DNA of 64,000 nucleotides, taken from Wolfiporia cocos (taxonomy: Eukaryota > Basidiomycota > Agaricomycetes > Polyporales > Phaeolaceae). The DNA is taken from the NCBI GenBank assembly GCA_029448655.1, contig JACCLO010000002.1, positions 186,001-250,000 on the forward strand, in the 5' to 3' direction. The notes under the pieces were generated by a model that saw nothing but the letters and a program-made list of their open reading frames with translations, ran no database searches and had not been told where the DNA came from. A program made the translations under genes and the position numbers. This document shows positions 33,765 through 45,971 of this stretch, in pieces; position 1 is the stretch's first letter, and each line of letters starts with the position of its first letter.

Positions 33765-34767
33765 GGACCCAACTCAAACACAAGGAAACCAAGGTTTTGG
33801 ATCCACAGGAACTTAAAGACAAAGACACCAAAGTCTTAATGAGGATGTCAAAACCTGAAGAGGGGGTAATGTCACAAATTCCTATATTTTCCCCATTTTT
33901 CCTGAATTATTAGGAATTATAGACAACAACTGAGCCTTCAGAGCTATCTGAAAGGCCTAAACGTTTCACTTAAGAAACCAATGATCCAGAGCCAGTCCAA
34001 TAATGACATCATATGGACCCACTCTAGATAATGACATTATAATGACATCACAGTCACATGACTTAGAAACTTATGTTGACTGATACAATGCGGCCTTATG
34101 GCTATTGGACACAGAGTAACACATGCTTCAGGCCACACCATTACCAGTCTAACCCTACACCCTACTATCAGAGGTCTTATCTTTATGGTATTAGGGGTCA
34201 TACACTAGCATGTATTTAAGCTGCCTCTAAGTGGCCTTAACCCTTAGAACAATTCATCTCTTCAACTACTGCTAAAGCATGCATCGCCTAAGCAAACTCT
34301 TACTCTCACATACTCTTTGCTACCTTCAAGCACAAATCCAAACTAACACAGACTTACTGGCTGTGTGACTTGCCTTGGACAGGACTGCCTCAAAAGCCTA
34401 AATGCCAGGCCAAAACCCCATGGCATTAAACAGGGTGGCGAGTCGACGAGCTAAGTCCCCAGACTAGCAAGTCAATGACTTAAGGTGAGGAGGCATGGCA
34501 TGCAGCAAGATGAGAGAGAGGGCCTAAGCCCATGTTGCCAAGAATCTTAGAGATGAGGTGTAAGCCTCATCTTTTCGTATGCTATATACATGAGATAACT
34601 ACTAAGAGGCTTGCCCTAAAGTCCTGGCCTGTGCACAGTAACTAAGGAGCCCATGTGACTAGTAACTACCATAATGTAACATGCACATACTGTGACCATC
34701 ATGTGAGCGAGTGGAGGCACATGTCACAGTTTTACAAGACAATCCCCACATTTTCTATTTTCATAAT
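33765..34767. other. LTR-derived remnants
   Basis: Contains an LTR-like start TGTCACAAATTCC near 33870 and a reversed LTR transcript-start block near 34540-34620. No coding region is recognised. Confidence 0.45.
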
Positions 34768-35309
34768 TGTTACGATTTTACCAGGTACACTTGATTATTC
34801 CCGTTGATGCCTCACTGGGTACGAGGACTTAGCGTTCAACCACTACACCGTGCATCTTATTTTTAGGGGCCTCCGCGCAACCATAAGCCCTGTTTCATGT
34901 ATAACAACCCTATGCCCATTCTCCGTGTTCGCATCGCGTTCTAGCTGATATTCTGTGTCTAACCACAGTAGTTCTATGTTTCATCCCTTGTTGTGCTCAA
35001 CCGCAACGCTTCTCCTTTATTACTTATAGCGTTAGCCCGATGGACTTAATAGTAGCAGTACCAAGGACACTATGACCCCGATTGACGAATCGTAGTATAT
35101 AACCTGATGTAAATACCGGTCGAGTTCCTCAGCTCGACCTTGTTAAATTACAAGGATCTTATACTTGTTCTCAAGGGCTTAAGCAATTAAGCCTGCAGCT
35201 TGTATATAAACACTCTGACTCTGAGGAGTCCAACAAGTAGTGTGCTACTTGATATGCTGAGTAACTCGACTTAGTTATTTTGCGTTGAATGGATATTCAA
35301 TCCGTAACA
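34768..35309 (+). repeat. LTR, family 1b (542 bp), no matching TSD
   Basis: TGTTACGATT...AATCCGTAACA. It is the + strand counterpart of the LTR at 33232 and keeps AGCTCGACCTTGTT. The flanks ATAAT and CCATT do not match, suggesting recombination with another copy or a later change. Confidence 0.75.
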
Positions 35310-36172
35310 CCATTAGGGCAGGCCTTGTGCAGCGCTAGACAGCATCTTCATCTATATATACTAGGATATGTTCTGAGGTGCTCCTCAGAACTACTATCAT
35401 AGGCCTAGGGGGCATGTCCCCTGGGAACTCCTTCTCTACTGCATGCTTGCGTGCTGGCAACCTACTCTCTCTCACCACTGCTAGTCTGGGGCCCAGCAAC
35501 TAGTGTCCTTGATGATGGATGGTTGCCCCCACTTAGGACTGGCAGGGTCGTCGTCAAGACTACAATGACTCCTGTTCTCCCCTCAGGATAGGAGATAGGG
35601 GGGGAGATCCCCACATAGCAGTATGCATGGATTCCCATGTCATAGTAGTAGAAGACTGAGGGAGAGAGTGTGCAAAAACTCTGCAAATACTCTACAATTA
35701 CATAAGCATCTGTTTTTAGTAAGTAATGATGATAGCCTTGTGGCACGCAGTGTCACAACATGTGTACATGCATCTAAGTGCCACTGGACCCCTTCCAACA
35801 CCCTCAATGTGTTGGCATGTCTTGGAGGATCTCTCCCTGCCATGTCATTTCAAACTGAACAAACGCAACATTGTTCATGCCACTATGCCACTACTCCTCC
35901 TGATGAATTGAGCCATGGTCTAGCTTTACATGATTCAAGGTGGCATGTTTCCTCACCAATCAATCATGGTCCCCTCAGCTTGCTGTGAAGGCATAACAGC
36001 AAGATCAAGCACTCTACTTTCAAATTTGCAAAGTCTCAAGCATCTCCAATGTGCATGTCCATTACAAGGTGGAAAGCTCATGCTCTCATTGTATAGGAGC
36101 TTCCTACAGATACCTTTGTATTGTACTTCTAATGCTGCCTATTGCTACCTAAAGATATCATTGTATTGAGAA
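35310..36172. other. Intergenic, LTR-like then unknown sequence
   Basis: The first 150 bp resemble an LTR transcript-start region. The rest carries only short open frames (for example 35623-35988 +) with no recognisable domain. Nothing else is supported. Confidence 0.45.
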
Positions 36173-36789
36173 TGACACAAACTCAGACACTCACGAATAC
36201 TAAGGCTTGCTTTGGAGGCGGCTTAGAGAGATGGTTATGTGAGTAAGAGCGGAAGCAATGGCTTATTAGGCCAAATAGCTAATCATCAAGGAGAACAGAA
36301 CTGAGGTTATTACCCAGTCTGCCTGTAGTATATATACATGTTGTATAGGTCCCTAGAGACCCTAGGCAAGACCCCTAGTACTAGGTACTACTATTCTCTA
36401 CTTCTCATGTGACTACTACTTTGAATTGCTAAGGCCAACCCATGCCCGGGGTTTATCGACCTAGACTTAATGATGTCATTAAGGTCATGTGCTGTTTGAT
36501 GACCTAATCCTTCAGGCCTAGACTGAAGCCTTGCGACCGTAGGCATGGTCTTGTGACTTGTGGCTTGTAACTTGTGGCTTGTAACTATACAGTCTCGCAC
36601 TGCAGCAATAGCTTATGTAAGCTTATTCCCATGATCACATGTTTTGGTGCAATGTTGTAGCCCCATAAGGAAACTGTCATGTGACACTTGAGTGCCCATG
36701 TGGCATGTGATTGTTAAGCCGTAAAATGCAAAAGAAAATTTGAGACATGAGTCTTTTGTGGGTGTTTTACCCTTGAAAAAACTGTGACA
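36173..36789 (-). repeat. Solo LTR (617 bp), TSD GAGAA
   Basis: TGACACAAACTC...AAACTGTGACA on the + strand, flanked by GAGAA at 36168-36172 and 36790-36794. Confidence 0.92.
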
Positions 36790-36951
36790 GAGAAGGAGCA
36801 ATGTATTGAGAATCAGAAGCCCTTATTGTTTCCTAAGACTATGCTGCATAAGGAAATGACATTATCTGATCTTGGTATCTTACAATCTAGCTTCATCTGA
36901 GCTGATCTAGATAAGATCTTCCACAGATCTTGTGAGATCTTGAATGATCTC

Positions 36952-37833
36952 TGTCACAAGTCAACATTTTGGTGGGTTAGTGCTGGAGATAGCACCCTAC
37001 AGGTAGTAACGTGATGACTAGGCCATTACTGGCTTAGTCATGCAGACTGAATCTGACACAAACCTAAACTAATACTCACTGTGTCTTGTGTTGCAGCGGT
37101 AAGACGGTAGGTGATAAGAGTAAAGGCGCAAAGCTAGGCTTATAAGGCTGAGCTTTATATCGAGGAGAACAGAACTGAGGTGTTACGCTCAGACTGTTCC
37201 AGCTTATATACATGTGTTATCAGACCCCTAATACTACAAAGACCCATAATACTCTAGGATGAGTAACGCTACATGTGATCTAAAGGTGTGACTAAGTAGA
37301 TATGACTAGTGTTGAGTCAGCGGTCACGGGCTGATACAACATGCATGTGATTCTTGGTAAGTGGAACCTGCTAGAAGGTTCCGGTATCTCCTAAGCGCTC
37401 TGTCACGTGATCTGCTAGTATACATATTCTACGCTAACGACGTTAATACTTGACTAGAAAAGCGGGAAAAATAGGTATAAAAAAAAAGGAAAAATCTGTG
37501 ACAGAATCATGTGACATTGACTCTAGTTACACATGTACCAGGTCCCTTTAGGATAGACAGATAGTATGCGCTCTGTCACCATGTATTTAGTCTGAGGCTG
37601 ACATGAGGTTGCCCTCATGTTTAGCATTCTCGACCTATGGGCTTAGGCCCCTTTACTCCATACTCCCTGCATGCCTGGCTGCCTGCCTCTATACTCTTGA
37701 CTGCCTTGCTGCTAGTTGTCAAGCCTTGGCCATCGCCCTGGAGGAGGCCCCGTGGAGACATCCAAATGCTGTCTCTGGGCCTTGTATCTAGGTTTCCTGG
37801 TAGCCTGGTGGCACAGTACATTGTACTGTGTCA
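36952..37833 (+). repeat. Solo LTR, TSD ATCTC, carrying a nested LTR
   Basis: TGTCACAAGTC...TACTGTGTCA flanked by ATCTC at 36947-36951 and 37834-37838. Without the nested copy it is about 427 bp. Confidence 0.9.
37054..37503 (-). repeat. Nested solo LTR (450 bp), TSD GAATC
   Basis: TGACACAAACC...AAATCTGTGACA on the + strand, flanked by GAATC at 37049-37053 and 37504-37508. It lies inside the LTR at 36952-37833. Confidence 0.92.
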
Positions 37834-37838
37834 ATCTC

Positions 37839-38600
37839 AATTGTCTGAGAAGTCCCTAACAATCTGGTTTATGGACTCTCAACACACCACCCCAACCACT
37901 ACAGTCACCACAACCCCCACACTCACCCAGTTACAAACCATACATACCCTGGTTTGCACAAGACACACCCACCTTTAACTCCATTCCACTCATTGAACTT
38001 GTTGACAAGGTTGGGACACCTCTCCCTAATCCTAACATGGAACCGGTATTCAAATGTACCAACCAACCTCCTCCAACCCTTCCCCATCACTCAACTGATG
38101 CATGACACATTAATGTCCTCCAAATTAACAACGTTCCCTGCCATCCACACACTCATGCTCCCCTGTACACCTCCACTCAAATCCTACATGAATTCTGGAA
38201 TGCCATTAATAAACATGGCTTCCTTGACCATCTCAACTGTTGTGAATGCCCACTTCACATCACTCGATTCCCCAGCTGGAAGAAACTGCAACTTCCTCCT
38301 ATCCAACTACAGTTGTCCTTTACATTCCTCATTTAGGACACTCACAACAACATGGTAGCAGCCATGTTCCACTATGAACTACCCAACCTTGCCCTCTTTG
38401 GCAAACTTGTATGCATAGCCTCCCTGCAACTGTAACCACCTACTTCTTCATCTATCCTTGCCCTGGCACACCCAGGAATCCTTTTATGATAACTCTCCTA
38501 CCTCAACCCTCTAACTACTCTCCACCCTTACTTACAACCATCCTCACTTCCACTATAGCCCTCTGTTGGCCGCCACACATGTACATAGTTTACTGACTGC
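37839..38600 (+). pseudogene. Decayed coding sequence, unknown
   Basis: A strongly strand-biased (C/A/T-rich, G-poor) segment. One frame around 37930-38430 reads like a protein (PLIELVDKVGTPLPNPN, ILHEFWNAINKHGFLDH) but has at least two in-frame stops. I do not recognise the family; transposon origin is likely from its position next to solo LTRs. Confidence 0.35.
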
Positions 38601-38873
38601 GGGATATAGATGGTTGTCTCTCTCTCTGAACTATCACGTAACATGCGTCGCAAGTTCCGGTGGGGGGATTACACCTTGCTCGTCTACCCGCCCGCGCAAC
38701 TACGATCCCTTATTTTTTTTACAGGCAGTACTGAGTCGGAGGAAATGCGAGCACTTGTGGTCACCGTATGCCGTGAATAGGTCTGGAAACAGCAATCAAG
38801 TACACTGACAGGACGCTTACTACCAATAACTGGGTTCAAGTAGTACACACTTGTTTACTTCACAAGCCACGCC

Positions 38874-40278
38874 TCAGTCCTTCGAGACCCTGATGACAAC
38901 CTTCCCGACGTGCTGCTGGCTCTCCTGGTACTCATACGCCGCGCGCACGTCTTCGAAGCTGAAGACGCGGTCAATCACGGGCTTGAGGTTCTGCGCGACA
39001 ATGAGGCGGTTCATGTCCTCAAATCTGACCAGCCATGGTTAGCACGGGATTAGCGGCGCAAAATAGGAGACGTACTGCGTGCGCGATCCGATGAGAATGC
39101 CGCGGACGATGGAGCTCTTGCCGAGGACGGCGACGGGCAAGCTGCTCACGTCACCACCCTGCAGATCGCACAAAGTAAGAGATGGGACGCGAGGAAAGGC
39201 GTTTAACGTACCCCTGCGACGAAGCCGATGACGCTAACGATGCCCGCGTAGCGCACGGCCGCGAGGGACTTCATGATCGTGCCCGACCCGCCGACCTCGA
39301 TGACATGGTCGACGCCCCTGCCGTTCGTCTGCGCACAGCTCAGTCACCGCTACGCCAGCCATTTACCAGCAGAGAGCACGCACGATCTTTAGAACCTCCT
39401 TCTCCCAGTCGGGTGTCTTCTTGTAGTTGATGAGGTGCTTCGCGCCGAGCTTCTTGGCGATCTCAAGCTTTTTGTCAGAGGAAGAGGTAGCGATGACCGT
39501 CGCGCCAGAGGCGACGGCGAACTGGAGGCCGAAGATGGAGACACCGCCGGTGCCCTGCACGAGCACGTAGTCGCCGCCCTTGAGCGGGCGGAGGCCCATG
39601 AGGGCGTTGTATGCGGTGAGCGCGGCGCAGCTGTGCGGGGAGGTCAAGCGAGCGTCGGAGGGCGCACACACACGACTTACGGGAGGGTGGAGGCCTCCTC
39701 GTAGGAGAGGTGAGACGGGATGTGCACGAGGGACTGCAGAGCGAGTGAGCATTCTTTGCATGCACCGGGGTGCAGGACGTACGTGCGCAGGGAAGAGCCT
39801 ATACTCGGTCAGCACGCCGTCAACGGGTGCGCCGAGGCCCGTGGCCTTGATTTCATCCGTGACATCACCGAAAATGTGGTCGAGTGCGAAGTTGGCGCAG
39901 ACACGGTCGCCGACCTTCCAGCCCTTGACGTCTTCGCCGACGGCGATGATCTCGCCCGCCATGTCGGAGCCCGGGACGGGGTTCTCCTTCTGGCCGAGTG
40001 GGTACTGGCCCTTGGCGACGATGAGGTCGCGGTACTGATGCCGTTGTCAGTGTGCACGTTTAGGACGAGGAGTGTATGGGCGCACCTGGAGGGAAACGGC
40101 GTGGATTTTAACGAGAACCTCGGAGGATTTGGGGGCGCGGAGGGGCGCTTCCTGCAGAGTGAGGTTGTGGAAACCATCGACCTATGCGAAGGGGCAAGCT
40201 GAGAAGTGCCGACGGTGGACCACAACAGACGCGCACCTTGGGAAGACGGTACTCGCGGGTAGTAGTGGGGATCGGCAT
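38874..40278 (-). CDS. MDR-superfamily NAD(P)-dependent oxidoreductase
   Basis: A quinone oxidoreductase/alcohol dehydrogenase of the medium-chain family, similar in type to yeast zinc-type ADH-like proteins (S. pombe C1773.06c group). Eight exons: 40278-40237, 40181-40086, 40034-39783, 39733-39681, 39630-39384, 39328-39212, 39158-39076, 39024-38874, all with GT-AG introns of about 45-55 bp. The start ATG 40278-40276 gives MPIPTTTREYRLPK. Motifs: GSDMAGEIIAVGEDV, GDRVCANF, then the Rossmann region around VLVQGTGGVSIFGLQFA and ATVIATSSSDKK, and VDHVIEVGGSGT. No cysteine cluster for structural zinc is seen, so it is probably zinc-independent. Its substrate cannot be read from sequence. It is divergent from the Chs4-like gene and intact. 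Confidence 0.9.
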
Positions 40279-40776
40279 TGTCGCGGATGGATTGTGCTGG
40301 TGGTTGAGTGCGGCGGTGAATGTGGGATTATATAGATGAGGAGGGCGAGTATTTGTCAGAGAAAGCGGGAGAATAAGGGATTTATAAGGCGTACGTTTGT
40401 CAGGAGTCGGGGAGGGATTAGTCAGGAGCCGGGTCAGACATGACGACAGTACTGTCCTCCGGATGAGCAGCGGGTACGCAAGAGTCCTCCGGGTGAGAGC
40501 GAGTGCGCGAGAGTCCTCCAGGCGAGCAACGGGTACGTGAGAGTCCTTCGGGCCCACCGCGCCACAATCATCTCGCTATTCAGGCGTTGCTGCGATGCTC
40601 TAGCTGCCGCGCGTGCAGCGATGGCCCGACGAGAGCTGCACGATGGCACAGCAGACTGTATGCATGTTGATGGCAGTGATGCGAAAAGACGAGTGAGCGG
40701 GATCTGCGCCCACGCGAGGAACGACTATTCAGGCTGCCTAGTTTGGAAGCCTCCTCCTCCTCCTCCTCCACCCGCC
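40279..40776. promoter_or_regulatory. Divergent intergenic region with a 30-bp minisatellite
   Basis: This is the shared upstream region of the oxidoreductase (-) and the Chs4-like gene (+). Four degenerate copies of a ~30-bp unit, core (A)GAGTCCTCCGGG..GAGC, lie at 40451-40480, 40481-40509, 40510-40539 and 40540-40560. An in-frame upstream ATG at 40537 lies in the last copies, so the transcript could include part of them. Confidence 0.6.
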
Positions 40777-42478
40777 ATGTACGCTCCTTCTCCCTCTCGC
40801 CCGTCGTCTGCATTTCTGCCAGAGTCTGCACCCCAGCCACCACCGCATCGGCCGTTCACGCAGTATGACCAGCGCCCCGACTCGCAATACGCTCCACGCT
40901 CGTCCCAGTACCCCCCGCGCTCGTCCTCGCGACCAGCCAGATCGTCCTCGCGCCCGCCTGACACAGTAAACGGCGAGTATGCCTACGACCAGGGCTCGCC
41001 GTCTCCGCCTGATCCAGACGGGGACGACTTCTACACCTCCGACCAGAACTACCAGCCGTACCCCGCACAGTCTGTCACTACCCAGTCTCTCCGCGCCCCC
41101 TCCCCGACCGCAAGCGCACCTATCCTCGACCACTCGCATCTCCGCCCAGGCAAGGAGGCCGCCCTCCTCTCACACGAGCGCACGCTCGAGCTCTACCGCG
41201 CAAATGCGAAGAAAACGCAGGACCCGGACCTCCAGTTCGAGTTCGCCGTCTTCATGATCGACGCCTCCAAGACGATGCCGATGCCGACGCCCACCCCGGG
41301 CAACGTCATGGAGGTCGAGAAGGCCGTCCAGAAGCGCGAGGACCTCATCCGCGAGGCGACCGCCCTCCTCAAGAAGCTCGCCGACCGCGGGCACATGCCC
41401 TCCCAGTACTTTCTCGCAGACTGCTACGCCAACGGCATCGGCACCCTCAAGAACCGCCAGGACTTTGACCGCGCGTTCCCGCTCTTCGTCCTCGCCGCCA
41501 AGCACGGTCATCCCGATGCTGCCTACCGCGCCGGCACCTGCTGTGAGAACGGCTGGGGCTGCCGCCGCGAGTCTGCCAAGGCCATCCAATTTTATCGCAA
41601 GGCCGCCGCCGCCGGCCACCCCGGCGCGCTCTACCGCCTCGGCATCGCCGAGCTCAACGCCGAGCTCGGCCTCTCCAAGAGCCCCCGCGAGGGTGTCAAG
41701 TTCCTCAAGCGCTCTGCGGAGCACGCCACGCCCGAGTTCCCGCATGCGCTCCACGAGCTCGCGCTCCTCCACGAGCGCGGCATCGACAACGTCCTGTTCG
41801 TCGACACGGATTATGCCGCGGAGCTCCTCGCGCAGGCGGCCGAGCTGGGCTATGCGCCAAGCGCGTACCGCCTCGGTGAGTGCTACGAGTATGGGAAGAT
41901 GGGCTGCCCGCAGGATCCGGCGCTGTCAATACACTACTACGTGCGTCGTGCCTCGGCTTAATTTCGTATCTCTCACATGACGTCCCGCAGAACATCGCCG
42001 CTCAGCAGAACCATCGCGATGCGTGTTTCGCGCTCACGGCCTGGTACCTCGTCGGCTCCCCGGGCGTGCTGCCACAATCAGACACTGAGGCGTATCTGTG
42101 GGCGAAGAAGGCGGCCGAGGCGGGGCTCTCCAAGGCGATGTACGCCGTCGGCTACTTCCTCGAGGTGGGCATCGGCACCGAGCCCAATGTATCCGAGTGC
42201 GTGCCCTCCGCTCGCTCTGCGCTGATCCTGCTCATCCGTACCCGCTCATCGCACGCGCTTGAAATGGCGTGTCTCATTGCTTCGTGCGTTGCAGAGCGTT
42301 AACGTGGTACAAGCGTGCGGCAGAACAGGGCGACAAACGTGCCGCGCAGCGACTCAAGGGTAACGCGCCCATGGTGGCACCCGGTGGGCCCGGCTCTGTC
42401 CTCCGCCGCAGCGCGACCGACGACGACCGCTCAACATCGGGCAAGAGCGGCAAGGACAAAGAGTGCATCATCATGTGA
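40777..42478 (+). CDS. SEL1-repeat protein, Chs4/Skt5-like chitin synthase activator
   Basis: Chs4/Skt5 proteins recruit and activate chitin synthase III at the plasma membrane. Exons 40777-41940, 41991-42196, 42295-42478. The N-terminal 130 residues are Pro/Ser/Tyr-rich and disordered. About seven SEL1 repeats follow (for example PSQYFLADCYANGIG, HPDAAYRAGTCCENGWG, APSAYRLGECYEYG, KAMYAVGYFLEVGIG, AAEQGDKRAAQRL). The protein ends KECIIM, a CaaX box predicted to be farnesylated, as in yeast Skt5. I chose ATG 40777 (CCGCCATGT, good context); the in-frame ATG 40537 would add 80 residues including a poly-Pro run. It converges on the DUF3292-like gene with 220 bp between them. Confidence 0.88.
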
Positions 42479-42698
42479 GCTCTCCGCGCGAAGGGTGGAT
42501 AGAGGACACTATTGTATATGGGGCCGTGGTACACATATGGCTTAGAGCTGGACACGCTCCGGACTATCGCGCCGCACCTATTACGCACTGCTTGCGCGCT
42601 CCAGGACATTCGCGTCTTGAAGTAACATATTACGGATGTCTACGTTATACATTAATTGTACATTCCCAGGTAATGTCCGCGCAATGCATGCCGTTCGC

Positions 42699-45185
42699 TC
42701 ACAGACACTCCCATTGGTGCCTGCCTACAGCGATCAGCCTGTTGAACAACTCGTCCCGCCCCTTGATCGCCGTCAACACCCACGTTCCTCCTTCTCCGTC
42801 CTCGATCTCCAGACCGTCCACGATCTCGCGCTGCAGTGCCCAGCCCACGATCAGCTTGCCCTTCCAGCCGTATCCTCCGACCTTTTTCAGCCCCTGCACG
42901 TCTGCGAGGGCGATCGAGAACACGGCTGATGGCGCGTCGACTCCTGCCCCTGCACTGATGGCCTTCCCTGCGGCTGACAGCGCGACGCTCGCGATGTTCT
43001 TGCTCAAATCCTTCTCCCACACGAACGACACGAACGGCGACGCCGCGCTCGTAACGAGCACAACATACCCGCGCTTGCCACGGTACCGCGCCGCGTACGC
43101 CGTCGGGCCATCGCCCAGCCCTAGGCGGCTGCCAGTCGGCCCGTCCGTGGTCACCGCGATCTTGTCGTCTGGTACGGCTCCTACACGGCGCTTGGCCGCC
43201 TCGGAGCCCATCTTCGCCTTGAGGTGGTCCAGGCCAAGCGCGCCGCTGACGGTCGCCTTGCTCGTGCTCTTGAATATCTTGGCGAGCTTGCTGTTCTTCT
43301 TGGGCTTCCCGGTGCCCCCCTCATCGTCCGTGCCAGCTTTCCTGCGAAGTCGCCCGTCAGACGTCGCGCCCTCGATTGGATAATTGGAAGCGTCGAACTC
43401 ATAGTCGTGCGCCCGGACGCCCGCCTCGGGCCCGTCGGGGTGCTGCTCGGGGTGCTCGGTGATCTTGTTGGTTGACGGCGGAGGCGGGAGCGGCGTCTTG
43501 CTCTCTTCCGCGATCCGGAGCAGTGTGAGCGTCAGTTGCGCGTTGGTTGGCACGCCCTTGAGAATGGACCTAGCAAGCGCGAGCAAGTTCGTTGCTCTTC
43601 GATAACCCACGAGCAGGACGCGCACGCACCTCCGCAGCTGAAGCAGTTCTTGCCAGTCCGGGTACCGGTGCGTGAGCCAGTGCACGGAGCGGGTGATTAA
43701 CGGCTGCCCGAAGATGCCAATACCGATGCCAAAGGCGGCGCCCTTGACGAATATGACGGACTTGACAACGGTGGTCAGAATTAACAGAGGTAGGACCAGC
43801 GCGGCGAGTCTCAGGCGCGGTGCATGCGAGAATGGCGGGGTGGGCGACAACGCGCTGCGGTCGATCAGCCCATGTTTCTCAACGAACAGCACGCCAATGT
43901 CTGACTTACTTGCCAAACCTTTCCCAAGTGTCTGCGATGTCCGCGAGAATCCGCATGGCCGGGCGCGCCTTCTCCCACATGGCAGTCTCGACATGCCTCT
44001 TCGTCGCGTCGTGCTTGCCATCGGCACGTCCCCCGTGTGCCACATGCTTTGCATCGACCGTCGATGCAGCAAGGTGAGTTGGATCCGGCAGCGCAGCGCC
44101 GATCCCCTCCTCTTCCTGGTCGCCCTTGTCTATGTCCTCTGAGCGCCCCGCATTGGGGGCGATCTGCTGACCCGTGGCGGTGCCCACAGCTAGCGACGCC
44201 ACGCCAGAGACAAAGTTTGTCGCTTCCTGCTCGACGGCTTCGCCCTTGTGTGCTTCGGGGGCGCCAGAGAGGCTGTCTTTGCTGCCGATCACACCCGCGC
44301 GCGGGACTTGGAGGTTCCCGCTTGTAGCGCTGACGGCGGCGAGCGGCGCGGGTGGGAAGAGAATGCGGCGTGAGGGGGGGTGTAAGAACAGAATCAGGAG
44401 AGTGATGCTGATCAGGGCGCCTAGCAGATTTTGATACCACGCGAGGTAGTACGCCTGATCTTCATCAGCGTCAGTTTGTGGCGTAGGAACTTGGGACTCA
44501 CCATACAAAACCCGGAAGTTCGAATGGGCTCGTTCCATGAGCGGATGCGAGCGATGTGCTTGCCGAAGGCCGCAATGCCTACGATCTACGCATTTCAAAA
44601 TCACAGAGCTTCCCAGACAAGAGTTGTGCATACCACCGTCATGTATAGACGCTCAAGGTGGGCGCGCAACTTGTCGGGGGAGAACTCTTCATGATCTGAG
44701 ATCTCAAGGTCTAATTGGCCGGGCGGAGGAGGGGGGATGGTCCTGACTTGGTATATTTGCTGTGTACGAAATTCACATCAGTGTCAAGCACCAGGCCCTT
44801 GGTTACCATCCGTTACCTTGTTGAAGCGACGGATGAGAGTGAAGAGATCATCGTTGGTTAGCCCGTTCACGAGAGTTGGGGGCAGATGGCCCATGTCCCT
44901 ATTCCAACCGACATCCTTCACTTCTGGATCTTTCAAATCGAGTTGGACATCTGCGCTCTTTCCTGGCTCCGGCGGAAGCTCGACTGTGTGCGCTATGACC
45001 TGTGTATCAGACTCGAGCTGGGGATTTCCATCCGGCGCAATGGCGATATTATTTGGTGGTGGGTCGGGAGGATTTGTTGCCTCCATTGGTATTTCTGTAT
45101 ATTCAGGAGGGTGATCGACCGGCGTGGCGAGAGGAGGGTCCATGGCGTCGTGGCTGCTGTAGGTAAGCTTGCGCTGGTCGTTCAT
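42699..45185 (-). CDS. DUF3292-like fungal membrane protein
   Basis: An uncharacterised fungal protein family, which I recall as Pfam DUF3292. Exons 45185-44817, 44759-44634, 44585-44502, 44454-43910, 43854-43630, 43569-42699 keep frame throughout. The N-terminal cytosolic part includes LTNDDLFTLIRRFNKQIYQV and LRAHLERLYMTVIVGIAAF. One membrane segment is at AYYLAWYQNLLGALISITLLILFL, and a longer hydrophobic region at RLAALVLPLLILTTVVKSVIF and GAAFGIGIGIFGQPLI. A long linker is followed by a C-terminal globular part (SIALADVQGLKKVGG, GWALQREIVDGLEI, RDELFNRLIAVGRHQWE) that resembles a GRAM/PH-like fold. That fold suggests lipid contact, by inference only. No localisation signal is clear. Confidence 0.8.
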
Positions 45186-45971
45186 AAAGTCGTTGTGGTC
45201 GTGAGCTAGAGAATGGAAGGATACGGCTCCGCATGGAGGCGGGCGCCGTTCCTGGCTGTCAGCTCACACTCATGCAAGCCCCAGTGACGTAATCCACACG
45301 ACGCGTTCCTCTCGACGCGTCCGTCACGTGGGTCGCGTTTGTCCCTCTCAGAATGCCTGTCGACGTATATCATCCAGATGAATGCTCAGAAACCGAGCGA
45401 GCTGCATGAGCAAGTGGGTGTTAATCAATTCACAGAATCATGCGATGATCGTACCGTAAAGTTCCGGTGGCCGTCGTTATCTTCGCAAATACTCCTCACT
45501 CCGGCCTGAACTTTGAGACAGAGTATTGAGTTGGACTTCGTTGTCTCTCCGCTGAGCTTACAGGTTTATCAAGATATTCTAGACGGGCCTGAGCTTTGTA
45601 CAGAGAGAAAAAACGGCTGTTTAACGGCAGTTACCGGATTGAACTTGTCACAGCAGCAAACTTGGACAAATCCCCTTCCATCAGTCCATTCACGAGGAGA
45701 AAACAACTGCCCAGAAGCGGAGGCACGATGATAGTCCATTTAATGGGAACCTAGTATACGTGACGCTGGTAGGCGCTCAATCGTTCAAGCGCTCATGTGC
45801 ATAGTGAGCACGTGGCAAGTAGGTGGCTGCGCGACGCGCCTTCGAGTTTCTTCACTCAACCTCTACATTCCCCGCTGCCCTCGTTCTCCATCTTGGACTG
45901 TTGTGTTTGATCTACTGTTGAGCTGACCGACGCTTTCTTTGAGGCCAGGACGACTGAGGTTCCCCGTCGAC
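45186..45971. promoter_or_regulatory. Divergent intergenic region (DUF3292-like / UBP2-like)
   Basis: 786 bp between two divergently transcribed genes. I see no conserved motif I would name, no RNA gene and no transposon terminus. Confidence 0.5.

Noticed and set aside
40537..40776. In-frame upstream start of the Chs4-like gene
   Set aside because: It runs through minisatellite and poly-Pro sequence. The ATG at 40777 has better context and a typical N-terminus, though the longer form is not excluded.
42652..43020. Long frames opposite or overlapping the DUF3292-like and SEL1 exons
   Set aside because: Arg-rich shadows of GC-rich coding DNA on the other strand.
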